NCBI RefSeq assembly: GCF_000017585.1
Contig: NC_009714.1
Span: 1,458,663 to 1,522,662 of the forward strand
Length of the DNA stretch: 64,000 nt
Reading direction: 5' to 3'
From: Campylobacter hominis ATCC BAA-381
GTDB taxonomy: Bacteria > Campylobacterota > Campylobacteria > Campylobacterales > Campylobacteraceae
Under the pieces are notes generated by a model. The model did no database searches. It worked only from the letters and a program-made list of their open reading frames with translations, and was not told the origin of the DNA. A program made the translations under genes and the position numbers. Of the stretch, positions 38,783-46,777 are shown in pieces; position 1 is the first letter of the stretch, and each line of letters begins with the position of its first letter.

Positions 38783-40255
38783 TCAATTTTTATATTTTTC
38801 TATCTCGTCATATGAAATTTTATCCAAAATTCTCATCGTATACCTTAAAAGTTCGGAAGGAGTATCCTGCAAAACAGTAGGCATTCTAAAAAGATTTCGT
38901 CCGAAATTCATTTCGTCTAAAATTCCCATATATCCTAAAAGCGTAGTCCATGTATCAAAACTACTTCCGGCGATACTTATATATTGATTTTGTGCAATAT
39001 CATCATCAAGTATCATAAAAAGCATTTTTGACTGAGGATTTTCAAGTTTATCTTTAAATTTGTCAATATCGCTTACAAACAGATATGGCATAAGATGATC
39101 GTTTTGCACTACGATAATTGTATTTTTAGAATACTTTGACGCTCGTATTTTGGAAATAAACTCGCCTAAAAGTTTATCCGTGCATTTTACGGATTTTAAC
39201 ATAGCCGAATCGATTTCATAGCTTATATCGGCACATTTTGGCGGTAAAAAACCGTCAGGTGTATGAGTGGAGTTTGTCAAAACAACTTGCGCAAATTTTT
39301 TGCCGCTTTCATTAAGTCTTATAAAATCCTGCCACGCGAAATCAAACATTTCATCATCGTAAACTCCCCATTCGCTCGTATTTTTCGCTCCGCGCTTCAA
39401 AAGTTCATCTTTTCCGATCATCTCATCATATTTGCGTGATTGTAAAAAGCTGGCTGTATTTTGAAAATTTAAATCAAAACCTTTCATAAAATATGTATAA
39501 TAGCCTTGATTTTTAAGTATTTCGGTAGCACAAATTATTTTTTGAGTTTTCATCGCCTCTCTTTCTGTTTCAAATTTACTGAAAAAATTAAGAGGAAATG
39601 CGCATTGTGAACCGAAAAGTCCTTCTATAGTTATAGCCGTGCTGTATGGATCTATATTTGTCCATTCTATCTTGTGATTTAAATTTCTGATGTTTGGCAT
39701 AAGATTTGGAAATTTTTCATTAACCGTAAAATTTCTGCTAAGCCCTTCCAAATAAATATAGACGATATTTTTGCTATTGCTTGCGACTTTAGGTTCGGGA
39801 ATTTTTACGAACTGATAAATAATTTCTTTATATTTTCCGACAGGCACATAAAAATAATATTTATAAATTTTAAAAAGCGCTATAGATGTAGGATTCGTAA
39901 CAAAAGCGCAAACAAAAATAAACACAAAAAACAGAAATTTGCGTGATTTTTGAAGTTTTATCCGCTTACAGATTATTGCACATATTAAAATTATTGCAAA
40001 TATAAGCAAACAGATTAAAATTATATTATTCGTAAATGTTAGAAGCGGTGCGCCCGTTATGCTTACTATGATGATATTCAAAGTCCATATATCAAGCGAT
40101 TTCCCCGTATATTTATTAAAAATAAAATCAGTTGCAAAAAAGAGCAGATATATAAATATAAAAAATATCGCAACTAGCAAATATCGTCTTTTACCGACGA
40201 ATTTCAAATACAGTAAAGAAAAAACGAATAACGATATGGAAAGCAAATCAGACAT
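38783..40255 (-). CDS. Membrane-anchored sulfatase-fold phosphotransferase (LTA synthase / Ept-like)
   Basis: 490 residues. Five hydrophobic segments (first 150 residues) precede a periplasmic alkaline-phosphatase-superfamily domain. Visible landmarks: YIYLEGLSRNF (metal Glu), TAITIEGLFGSQC (catalytic Thr region), LTNSTHTP and VVQNDHLMP (metal Asp/His). Such enzymes transfer phosphoglycerol or phosphoethanolamine to surface glycans or lipids. The exact substrate is unknown. Monocistronic. Confidence 0.82.
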   Translation of the reverse strand: MSDLLSISLFVFSLLYLKFVGKRRYLLVAIFFIFIYLLFFATDFIFNKYTGKSLDIWTLNIIIVSITGAPLLTFTNNIILICLLIFAIILICAIICKRIKLQKSRKFLFFVFIFVCAFVTNPTSIALFKIYKYYFYVPVGKYKEIIYQFVKIPEPKVASNSKNIVYIYLEGLSRNFTVNEKFPNLMPNIRNLNHKIEWTNIDPYSTAITIEGLFGSQCAFPLNFFSKFETEREAMKTQKIICATEILKNQGYYTYFMKGFDLNFQNTASFLQSRKYDEMIGKDELLKRGAKNTSEWGVYDDEMFDFAWQDFIRLNESGKKFAQVVLTNSTHTPDGFLPPKCADISYEIDSAMLKSVKCTDKLLGEFISKIRASKYSKNTIIVVQNDHLMPYLFVSDIDKFKDKLENPQSKMLFMILDDDIAQNQYISIAGSSFDTWTTLLGYMGILDEMNFGRNLFRMPTVLQDTPSELLRYTMRILDKISYDEIEKYKN

Positions 40256-40559
40256 CGAAAGATAACCTTTTTAAATACGAATATACAATAAAAAATTCTA
40301 AAATATATTTATTTGTCAATACAAATTCCTGCAATATTTAAATTTTTCAAAAATTATCCGCTGTTTATTTTTATTGCATTTGTTTAAATTTTTGGCATTT
40401 TACCATAAACAATAAAAAATTTAACATTTCTAAAATTTTAAAACAAACTGTATATATCAGACTGAAAATAAAAATTATTGTCTTAAAATTTTTCTATTAT
40501 TCAGATATTTCGGCAAATATTTTATTGATTGTTTAATGTTTAAATTTTATAAAATTTAA
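40256..40559. other. Intergenic region, nothing recognised
   Basis: AT-rich DNA between the divergently placed sulfatase-fold gene start and the pilin terminator. No ORF with a ribosome binding site, no repeat. Confidence 0.5.
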
Positions 40560-40561
40560 AA

Positions 40562-40585
40562 AGGCTCACTCAAGTGAGTGAGCCT
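40562..40585 (-). terminator. Terminator of pilin gene 1
   Basis: An 11-bp stem (AGGCTCACTCA / TGAGTGAGCCT) with a T-run on the minus strand. The same sequence ends pilin gene 2 at 43668-43691, showing that gene plus terminator were duplicated as a unit. Confidence 0.9.
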
Positions 40586-40612
40586 AAAAAAGCATTTAAC
40601 TTCAATCAAAGA

Positions 40613-41173
40613 CTAAAATACAACGCCTACACCGCTGATAGCAACTTCGCCTACACCTGACTCTGCATCTTCATATACAGCATCTTTTGAAGATGTAGCA
40701 GCTGTTTTTAATGCTGAATATCCGAATTTACCTTTTATAACTTTAACTATGCTAGGAGTTTTTAGGACTTTTTCACAAATAGCTGCTGATGAATCAGCAC
40801 CGGCTTCTACTTTTAAAAATGCAGGTTTATTTGTAGCTGCATTATAATCTGTCAATGAAACTTTAATGCACTCTTTGCCGGCTGCCGCTATATTACCGAC
40901 AACATTTCCAGTTAGTTTGCCTTTACTGTCAACTGTACCGTTTGTTACATTTTTCAATTGAACATTTGACATTTTTGCAAAACTTCCTGCAAATTTAGCT
41001 TGCGAAGTATAATATGCACCTACATCACTCATAAGTGTAGTAAGATTTGTAGCTGCTTTACTAACTTCAGCATCATCTCTAGTTGCAGCTAGTCTTGGAA
41101 TGGCGATAGCTGCCAAAATACCTAAAATAACGATAACGAAGATCAACTCGATCATTGTAAAACCTTTTCTCAT
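40613..41173 (-). CDS. Type II/IV pilin-like protein 1
   Basis: 186 residues. Classic prepilin start: short basic leader MRKG, cleavage before F, then FTMIELIFVIVILGILAAIA with Glu at mature position 5. The first 45 residues are almost identical to the other two pilins in this window. The globular part is different and has a Cys pair. It would be processed by a prepilin peptidase and assembled into a pilus or type II secretion pseudopilus. Preceded by TAAGGAGA. Confidence 0.88.
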   Translation of the reverse strand: MRKGFTMIELIFVIVILGILAAIAIPRLAATRDDAEVSKAATNLTTLMSDVGAYYTSQAKFAGSFAKMSNVQLKNVTNGTVDSKGKLTGNVVGNIAAAGKECIKVSLTDYNAATNKPAFLKVEAGADSSAAICEKVLKTPSIVKVIKGKFGYSALKTAATSSKDAVYEDAESGVGEVAISGVGVVF

Positions 41174-41199
41174 GGTTTTCTCCTTAAAATTTATTTCAC

Positions 41200-41237
41200 T
41201 TTACATACTATTTATGTAAAATGTTGATGTAATTATA
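41200..41237 (-). promoter_or_regulatory. Pilin 1 promoter/leader with unoccupied element target site
   Basis: Minus strand: -10 box TATAAT (41232-41237). Between it and the gene lies TTACATA-CTATT-TATGTAA (an inverted repeat with 7-bp arms). This is the same sequence that the phage-like element has entered at pilin 3: left half TTACATAC, CT core at 41208-41209, right half CTATTT. Positions 41208-41236 match 56320-56348 with one mismatch. Confidence 0.8.
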
Positions 41238-41504
41238 TCAAATTTTTAGGAAATTGTGATGTTTTATCGCATAAAATTTCTACAAATTCAGAAATATTTT
41301 TTATAAATGCCATTTTATAAGCTTTTGCGAACTTTGATTTCATAGAATTGTATTTTTCGATGAAAAAATTTTATGCTTTTTTGGTTTTGTTTTAAGTTGA
41401 TATTAAGTAAATTTTAAAAATTCAAGTGAGTTGTCTGAAATTTTATATGGCAATTTCGATATTTGATAAAAATTATCTTATTTGCTGCAAGTTCTGTTTC
41501 GAAA

Positions 41505-41581
41505 TGGTACCAAAGGGGAGACTTGAACTCCCGACCTCCGGCTTATGAGACCAGCGCTCTAACCAGCTGAGCTACCTTGGC
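41505..41581 (-). tRNA. tRNA-Met (CAT)
   Basis: 77-nt cloverleaf with encoded CCA. Acceptor stem GCCAAGG with G-U closing pairs, anticodon loop CTCATAA, T arm GGGAG-TTCAAGT-CTCCC. A-type elongator features. Confidence 0.96.
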
Positions 41582-41681
41582 AAAAATAAAATGTAGATTT
41601 TACTAAAAAATTTCTTAAAATTTGTTTTAATTTCATAAATTTTCAGTAGAATTCCGACTTATTTTAAAAAAAGGATAAAAA

Positions 41682-42938
41682 ATGAAAATAGTCTGTAAGG
41701 CGAATAAAATTTATATGCGATTTACATCAAATTCGAAAACGATAGAAAAATCGCTTAAAATGGATGTTTGTGAGAAAAATTTAAAATTTGTGAATGACGT
41801 TTTGCTGCCGATTTTTGAAAAAATTCGTTGCGAAAGAAAAATCAAGACAAAAAAGATTTTGTATAGCGGCGCCAAAAACATTAAAAAATTTGACATAAAA
41901 ACGCATAAAATTATCAGAAATCCGCATACTTTGGGAGATTTTTGCACTATTGTATTTGATAAAATCAGTCAAAATAGAAAAATTTCCACAATAAAAACAG
42001 CCGAAAATGCAATAAACAGATTTTTTGATTTTATAAATGATAAAAAAATCGCCGATTATAAAATTTATGAACTTCAGGAGATTGTAACTCAAATGCAAAA
42101 AAATCTTGCTGCAAGCTCGATAAAAACGATATTTTGTTATATCAAACAAGCTTTTAACGAAGCGCTTAAAAATGATATAATCACAAAAAATCCTGTAAAT
42201 TTTGTAATTTTTCCTAAAATCGTGCGAGAAAAAAAAGAAATTTTGACACTTGATGATGTTGTAAAAATTTTTGACAACGCGGGCGGCGAGCTAAAAAATT
42301 TTGGAAATCGCATTTTTTACGGGACCAGGAGTGGCGAAATTTTGGGACTTTGCGCCGATGACTTCGATTTTAAAAACCATAAAATAATCATAAACAAAAA
42401 TCAGACGAGATTTGGACTTACTACTCCAAAAAACGGTAAAAACCGCATAATTCCGTTGGCTAAAAATTTAGCTTTGTTTCTGAAATTTGACAAATCTTCC
42501 ATTTTTAAAAAATATTGTGATGAAAAATTCCGTTCAAAACACGATAATGCAAGTGTTTCAGGCGATAACAAAATAAATTTCGATAACAAAATTTTTGATT
42601 TTAAAAATAACGATGATTTTTATGTTTCCCATTTTGACGGAGATTTTTACTGTTTAACCGAAAAATACGATTTCGACAAAAAGCCGCTTTTTACTAAAGA
42701 CTATTTTGCTTTGAGATACGAATTCGACGCGCTTTTGAAACATCTTGGGCTTAAAAAATACACTTTTCATACTTTCCGCCATACTTTTGCCAGTCTGCTT
42801 ATAGAAAATGATGTCAATCCGACTTTTGTAGCTGAAATTTTAGGACACAGCAATTTAAATATGCTTGAAAAAGTTTATGCGCACAGTATAGTTTCGGCAA
42901 AAAATTTACAGAAATTAAACAAAGCGCTTAATTTTTGA
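41682..42938 (+). CDS. Tyrosine recombinase (phage integrase family)
   Basis: 418 residues. N-terminal SAM-like DNA-binding domain, then the catalytic domain with Arg in YGTRSGEI (about 214), HTFRHTFASLL (about 362), GHSNLNMLEKVYAHS with the second His and the nucleophilic Tyr (about 397). It is longer than XerH and has a Lys/Asn-rich insert around 285-330. It lies between tRNA-Met and pilin 2, flanked by the inverted 5' regions of pilins 1 and 2. No other genes of an integrative element accompany it. It may be left from a lost element or act on the pilin segment (inference). Confidence 0.9.
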   Translation: MKIVCKANKIYMRFTSNSKTIEKSLKMDVCEKNLKFVNDVLLPIFEKIRCERKIKTKKILYSGAKNIKKFDIKTHKIIRNPHTLGDFCTIVFDKISQNRKISTIKTAENAINRFFDFINDKKIADYKIYELQEIVTQMQKNLAASSIKTIFCYIKQAFNEALKNDIITKNPVNFVIFPKIVREKKEILTLDDVVKIFDNAGGELKNFGNRIFYGTRSGEILGLCADDFDFKNHKIIINKNQTRFGLTTPKNGKNRIIPLAKNLALFLKFDKSSIFKKYCDEKFRSKHDNASVSGDNKINFDNKIFDFKNNDDFYVSHFDGDFYCLTEKYDFDKKPLFTKDYFALRYEFDALLKHLGLKKYTFHTFRHTFASLLIENDVNPTFVAEILGHSNLNMLEKVYAHSIVSAKNLQKLNKALNF

Positions 42939-43034
42939 ATTTGTGAATTTTTATGTATCCGAATGAACGCATTTTACGTAAATTTTATAGCCAGAAAATT
43001 GCTTTTTTACGGCTTTTAACTTATAGAATTTTAT

Positions 43035-43085
43035 AAATTTTACATAAATAGTATGTAAAGTGAAATAAATCTTAAGGAGAAAACC
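43035..43085 (+). promoter_or_regulatory. Pilin 2 leader with unoccupied element target site
   Basis: Contains TTACATAAATAGTATGTAA, which is the target of the element in the opposite orientation, then AAGGAGA before the pilin ATG. It is the third member of the set of identical pilin leaders. Confidence 0.75.
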
Positions 43086-43649
43086 ATGAAAAAAGGTTTT
43101 ACAATGATCGAGTTGATCTTCGTTATCGTTATTTTAGGTATCTTGGCAGCTATCGCCATTCCAAGACTAGCAGCTACCAGAGATGATGCAGAGCTTTCAA
43201 AGGCAGCTACAAATTTAAGTACTGCAGTAAGTGATTTGACTGCTTACTATACATCAAAAACAGATTTCGGGGATGCAATACCTGATATGACAAATGTATC
43301 TTTAAAGACAGAGGGTGTAACAGTAACAATAACAGATTATACACCTAAAGCTTCAGCTAGTTTGCAATTGAAAAACAAGAATTGTATAAATATCGCAGCA
43401 GTTGCTTCAGTAGCCGATACTGTTGATGCTACTACTAATAAAGTAACTAAAAAGGGAACTCCTGCGTTTGTATTTGTATCTAAAGCATCAGGTGCAGATC
43501 CACTATGTGATCAATTGGCAGCTATGCCTTCAGTTAAAAAAATGCTTGAGGCTGAGCCTGTATACGGTAAAGATGATGCTGGCAAAGCTCTTAAACTACC
43601 AAAAGGTTCATATCCTGTTGGCGGAAGCAATGTAGTTTATTCAGATTAA
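43086..43649 (+). CDS. Type II/IV pilin-like protein 2
   Basis: 187 residues with leader MKKG and FTMIELIFVIVILGILAAIA. The N-terminal helix is shared with pilins 1 and 3; the globular half differs and has two Cys (KNKNCIN and PLCDQ) likely to form the D-loop disulfide. Same leader, ribosome binding site and terminator as pilin 1. Confidence 0.88.
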   Translation: MKKGFTMIELIFVIVILGILAAIAIPRLAATRDDAELSKAATNLSTAVSDLTAYYTSKTDFGDAIPDMTNVSLKTEGVTVTITDYTPKASASLQLKNKNCINIAAVASVADTVDATTNKVTKKGTPAFVFVSKASGADPLCDQLAAMPSVKKMLEAEPVYGKDDAGKALKLPKGSYPVGGSNVVYSD

Positions 43650-43667
43650 TTTTACTTGATAAACTTT

Positions 43668-43697
43668 AGGCTCACTCACTTGAGTGAGCCTTTTTAA
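43668..43697 (+). terminator. Terminator of pilin gene 2
   Basis: AGGCTCACTCA / TGAGTGAGCCT stem followed by TTTTT, identical to that of pilin 1. Confidence 0.92.
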
Positions 43698-43729
43698 ATT
43701 TAACAAGATATTTTAGGAGGAAAATAAAA

Positions 43730-44230
43730 ATGAAATTTTGGCTACATAAAATTAATCCAGGTCAAAACAATGAAACAAATTGTTTTAATATTTTAAAATT
43801 AAATCTGTTAGCTACAGGCTATAGCGATATGGCTAGAAGTTTTATTTATAATCCAAACGATAAACTACAAAGCATAAAAGAAGCGCTTGATAAAGAATGT
43901 CCGGATTGGAATTATAACTGTGTAACTGAAAATAATATAATAAATTTTGTTTATGAGATAAAGAAAAATGACATTGTAGTAATTCCACTAACACAAAAAT
44001 ATGATAACGAAATTTATATCTGCCAAATTATTTCCGATAAAGCTATAAATGTTCAAAATGGTGAAATTCCACAAATTGCAAGCGATATAGGATTTTTACA
44101 CCTTATCAAGTTTATAAGAAAAATGAAATTTACCGAAGCTGACGAAAAACTGCAAAATTTTATAGAAAAAAATAAGAAAATAAACACAACTATCAAAATT
44201 GATGATTTGGATATCATAGAAACTATTTAA
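43730..44230 (+). CDS. Hypothetical protein, possibly EVE/PUA-like or restriction-related
   Basis: 166 residues, soluble. It starts MKFWLHKINPG, and the centre reads EIKKNDIVVIPLTQKYDNEI, a beta-strand pattern like that in small PUA/EVE-type or Mrr-N-terminal-type proteins. AGGAGG precedes the ATG. It lies just after the pilin 2 terminator, so it has its own transcription. Function unknown. Confidence 0.5.
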   Translation: MKFWLHKINPGQNNETNCFNILKLNLLATGYSDMARSFIYNPNDKLQSIKEALDKECPDWNYNCVTENNIINFVYEIKKNDIVVIPLTQKYDNEIYICQIISDKAINVQNGEIPQIASDIGFLHLIKFIRKMKFTEADEKLQNFIEKNKKINTTIKIDDLDIIETI

Positions 44231-44344
44231 AAATTTTTACGCTTAAATGTCTTAAATTTACAAAATAAAATTCCATACTAAAAATAACCTTAAAAGCGAA
44301 TGATGATTTTTTAAACATACAGATATTTATAAAATTTAATATTT

Positions 44345-44767
44345 TTATTCTATTGATGACAATAAAATTTCAGATAATTCAGATTTTTCCTGTTTATATT
44401 TTTTTGTTTCGCTTAAAATCGTAATATCTTGCCAATATTTAAAAATGTCAAAAAATATTTTTTCTTTACCGCTTTTAGTTTTAACGATTTTGTTAAATAA
44501 AGTGTAAAGATTGTTTTTTGATTTTTTATTAAAAGTAAGCTTTAATTTTTTTATTTTTCTCATAAAGCAAAAATCATCTCTATCTGATTTTTTGCTTTCT
44601 CCTATAAATTCTACGGCATATGCAAAATTTTTATTTTTTATATCATAGCAAAACACTATATCGCCTTTTGCTGTTTTATCGTTTTTTGTATTTTTTCTTT
44701 TTATGTAGTGCCAATATTTTTTATCATCAAAATCGTCGTTATTTACTTTTGATACAAAATAATTCAT
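44345..44767 (-). CDS. Hypothetical protein, possible EVE-like domain
   Basis: 140 residues, basic. MNYFVSKVNNDDFDDKKYWH followed by GDIVFCYDIKNKNFAYAVEF recalls the EVE/PUA fold (short protein, Trp/Tyr near the start, KGDxxxxY strand). EVE domains bind modified DNA or RNA bases; this assignment is weak. Convergent with the gene at 43730. It lies downstream of pilin 3 on the same strand, separated by a strong terminator. Confidence 0.45.
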   Translation of the reverse strand: MNYFVSKVNNDDFDDKKYWHYIKRKNTKNDKTAKGDIVFCYDIKNKNFAYAVEFIGESKKSDRDDFCFMRKIKKLKLTFNKKSKNNLYTLFNKIVKTKSGKEKIFFDIFKYWQDITILSETKKYKQEKSELSEILLSSIE

Positions 44768-44780
44768 ACTGAAAATAAAA

Positions 44781-44803
44781 AAGCCCCCTGAAAAACGGGG
44801 GCT
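44781..44803 (-). terminator. Terminator of pilin gene 3
   Basis: AGCCCCC / GGGGGCT stem with a T-run on the minus strand. The sequence differs from the terminators of pilins 1 and 2. Confidence 0.92.
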
Positions 44804-44824
44804 ACACTGAAATATAATTAAAGA

Positions 44825-45400
44825 TTATTTAACTACACTCAAACCTGTCAATGGATAACCACTGATTGTTTCTGGAGCTTTACTACTGTCTATTTCGCAA
44901 GTTGTTACTGCAGGAGTGCCGCTTGTTGCGCATTTATATACAGGTGCGTCAAATTTAGCTGTAAGCATTTTTACTATTTGTGCATCATTTTGAGATACTT
45001 TGCATGCATTCTTTTTTACACCCGACTCTTTCTCAAATTTTAGATAATCAATATTTGATTTACCATCCTCCGGTTGTGCTTTTTTTGTGGTGATTGTTAC
45101 TTTAAAACAATTTTCACCTGCAACTGGTAAATAACCTATTCCTTCTGCGCCAGCTTTCGAAATATCACCTTTAAAGTCTTTAATGGCAACATTTGTCATA
45201 CCTTCCAATGTGCTTGCAAATTGACCTTGAGAAGTATAATATCCTCCTAAATCTTGAATCAAAGTAGCCATATTTGTAGCTGCTTTACTTACTTCAGCAT
45301 CATCTCTAGTTGCTGCTAGTCTTGGAATGGCGATAGCTGCCAAGATACCTAAAATAACGATAACGAAGATCAACTCGATCATTGTAAAACCTTTTTTCAT
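44825..45400 (-). CDS. Type II/IV pilin-like protein 3 (promoter displaced by insertion)
   Basis: 191 residues with the same MKKG leader and FTMIELIFVIVILGILAAIA helix. The globular part has several Cys (GENCFKV, KNACKV, YKCATS, TTCEID). It keeps the shared TAAGGAGA and leader up to TTACATACT at 45436. There the sequence jumps into the phage-like element. The original promoter now lies beyond 56320, about 10.9 kb away, so the gene is probably silent unless the element supplies a promoter. Confidence 0.87.
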   Translation of the reverse strand: MKKGFTMIELIFVIVILGILAAIAIPRLAATRDDAEVSKAATNMATLIQDLGGYYTSQGQFASTLEGMTNVAIKDFKGDISKAGAEGIGYLPVAGENCFKVTITTKKAQPEDGKSNIDYLKFEKESGVKKNACKVSQNDAQIVKMLTAKFDAPVYKCATSGTPAVTTCEIDSSKAPETISGYPLTGLSVVK

Positions 45401-45427
45401 GGTTTTCTCCTTAAAATTTATTTCACT

Positions 45428-45437
45428 TTACATACTT
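45428..45437. other. Left attachment junction (attL)
   Basis: The pilin leader TTACATAC ends with the CT core at 45435-45436; element DNA (TGTATGATT...) follows. Compare the intact leader at 41201-41213. Confidence 0.85.
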
Positions 45438-45453
45438 GTATGATTACCTCCAT

Positions 45454-45619
45454 AAAAAACAAATCTTAAAATTGTTTTTTATACAATACTTTTTGACCCT
45501 GATTACATACATTGTTTTTAAAAACAGAGAAATAGATTTAGGGCTGAAAGGTTAAAAAAGTTTGATTAAAAATCTTAGGGAAATTTTAAAATTTACCCTG
45601 AATACAAGAAAAGACTTTT
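45454..45619 (+). ncRNA. Candidate bridge RNA of the IS110-type recombinase
   Basis: Three structured parts in order. (a) 5' hairpin AAAAAACAA / TTGTTTTTT (45454-45480). (b) Target loop: outer stem ACTTTTT (45488-45494) with AAAAAGT (45555-45561), inner stem CCCT (45497-45500) with AGGG (45540-45543). Inside are TTACATAC (45503-45510), equal to the left target flank, a palindromic tip, and AAATAG (45530-45535), the reverse complement of the right target CTATTT. (c) Donor loop: AAAATCT (45569-45575), equal to the element's right end, a hairpin closed by AGGG/CCCT (45577-45599), and ATACAAG (45602-45608), the reverse complement of the element's left end CTTGTAT. Order and polarity match IS621 bridge RNA. 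Transcription is not shown. Confidence 0.75.
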
Positions 45620-45651
45620 AACCGAAAAAATTATTTTTTTAGGAGTTAAAA

Positions 45652-46602
45652 ATGAGTAAGTTTTATTTTGTAGGTATTGATGTTTCAAAAGATAAATTAG
45701 ACATTTGCTTTTTAGGTGAAAAATCCGATTCAAAGCCTAAATTTGAAACACTTCCAAATAAAGAAAATATCATAAAAGCATATTTTGAAAGTTTTAAAAG
45801 TGATGAATTAGTTGTTTGTTTTGAATATACAAATAATTATCATATTTTACTTCAAAAGGCTTTAACATCTTTAAAAATTAAATACAATGTTTTAAATCCT
45901 GCAAAAACAAGTTTTTATTTAAGACATTTAAGTCATATTAAAAACGATATTAAGGACGCTTTGGGACTTGCTATTTATGCGAAAAATTTTTCAATAGATT
46001 TATTCCCTGACAAATTCAGTAAAGAGTATAATCTTTTAAAAAGTTATTCATCTACTCTTTTACTTTTAACTAAAATTTCAACTCAAATTAAAAATTTTAA
46101 AGCTTCTCAAAAATTTGTTTGTGATGAAGCTATAAATTTAAATATTTCAATATTACAAAAAACTATCGAAAATATTAAGAAAAAATTACGTGATATAAAT
46201 TATCGTATTTTAAAAAGTTTAGTTCCAAATAGTGATGAAATTTTAGCTGAAAGTAAAGGTATCGGTATTGATTTGGCTTTAGTTTTATTTCCTATTTTGC
46301 ATTTTAATAGAGATAAAACTTCAAAGCAACTTATCAGTTTTTTAGGTTTATCCCCTAGAGTTTATGAAAGCGGTTCAAGTGTTAGGAAATCTCATAAAAT
46401 AAATAAAATCGGTTCATCTAACATTAGAAGAGTTTTATTTTTAAATGCTTTAAGTTGTTCTCGTTTTAATCCTATTTTAAAGACTAAATATGAAAATTTG
46501 ATAAATAATGGAAAGTGTAAAAAAGTTGCATTAGTTGCTGTAATGTGTGCGATTATTAGGTATTTAAAAATATATTTTAAAAATGAAAAAAGTATTAACT
46601 AA
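45652..46602 (+). CDS. IS110/Piv-family DEDD recombinase
   Basis: 316 residues. The RuvC-like domain holds D10 (GIDVSKDKLD), E58 (VCFEYTNN), D99 and D102 (KNDIKDA), almost the same spacing as D11/E60/D102/D105 of IS621. A coiled-coil segment (about 150-190) follows, then the Transposase_20 domain with GLSPRVYESGSS, where S240 fits the catalytic serine, and GSSNIRRVLF. IS110 enzymes cut at a dinucleotide core under guidance of a bridge RNA. Piv relatives invert pilin genes in Moraxella or integrate filamentous phages in Neisseria. TTAGGAG precedes the ATG. It is the first gene of the element. Confidence 0.93.
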   Translation: MSKFYFVGIDVSKDKLDICFLGEKSDSKPKFETLPNKENIIKAYFESFKSDELVVCFEYTNNYHILLQKALTSLKIKYNVLNPAKTSFYLRHLSHIKNDIKDALGLAIYAKNFSIDLFPDKFSKEYNLLKSYSSTLLLLTKISTQIKNFKASQKFVCDEAINLNISILQKTIENIKKKLRDINYRILKSLVPNSDEILAESKGIGIDLALVLFPILHFNRDKTSKQLISFLGLSPRVYESGSSVRKSHKINKIGSSNIRRVLFLNALSCSRFNPILKTKYENLINNGKCKKVALVAVMCAIIRYLKIYFKNEKSIN

Positions 46603-46777
46603 AAAAGAAATTGAAATTTATGTTTATTTATTAAAAAAAATAAAAATTAAAGGAGGTATTTATAAAAAAGTTAAAAAAGATATTTTAAGCGATTTGGATA
46701 TTTCGGCTAGTTTGTTGAATTACTATGTTAATTCTTATTATTTATATGAAGATTTATTAAAAAAGGATAAAAAATGA
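46583..46777 (+). CDS. Small basic protein overlapping the recombinase end
   Basis: 64 residues, very rich in Lys, with a helical pattern (KKDILSDLDISASLLNYYVNS) that could be a small DNA-binding fold. It starts 20 bases inside the recombinase gene and ends overlapping the next start (ATG at 46774), so it is translationally coupled on both sides. Possibly a control protein for replication or excision; not recognised. Confidence 0.5.
   Translation: MKKVLTKKEIEIYVYLLKKIKIKGGIYKKVKKDILSDLDISASLLNYYVNSYYLYEDLLKKDKK

Noticed and set aside
41505-42938. Integrative element inserted at tRNA-Met
   Set aside because: The integrase lies on the 5' side of the tRNA, no duplicated tRNA 3' end was seen and no cargo genes follow.
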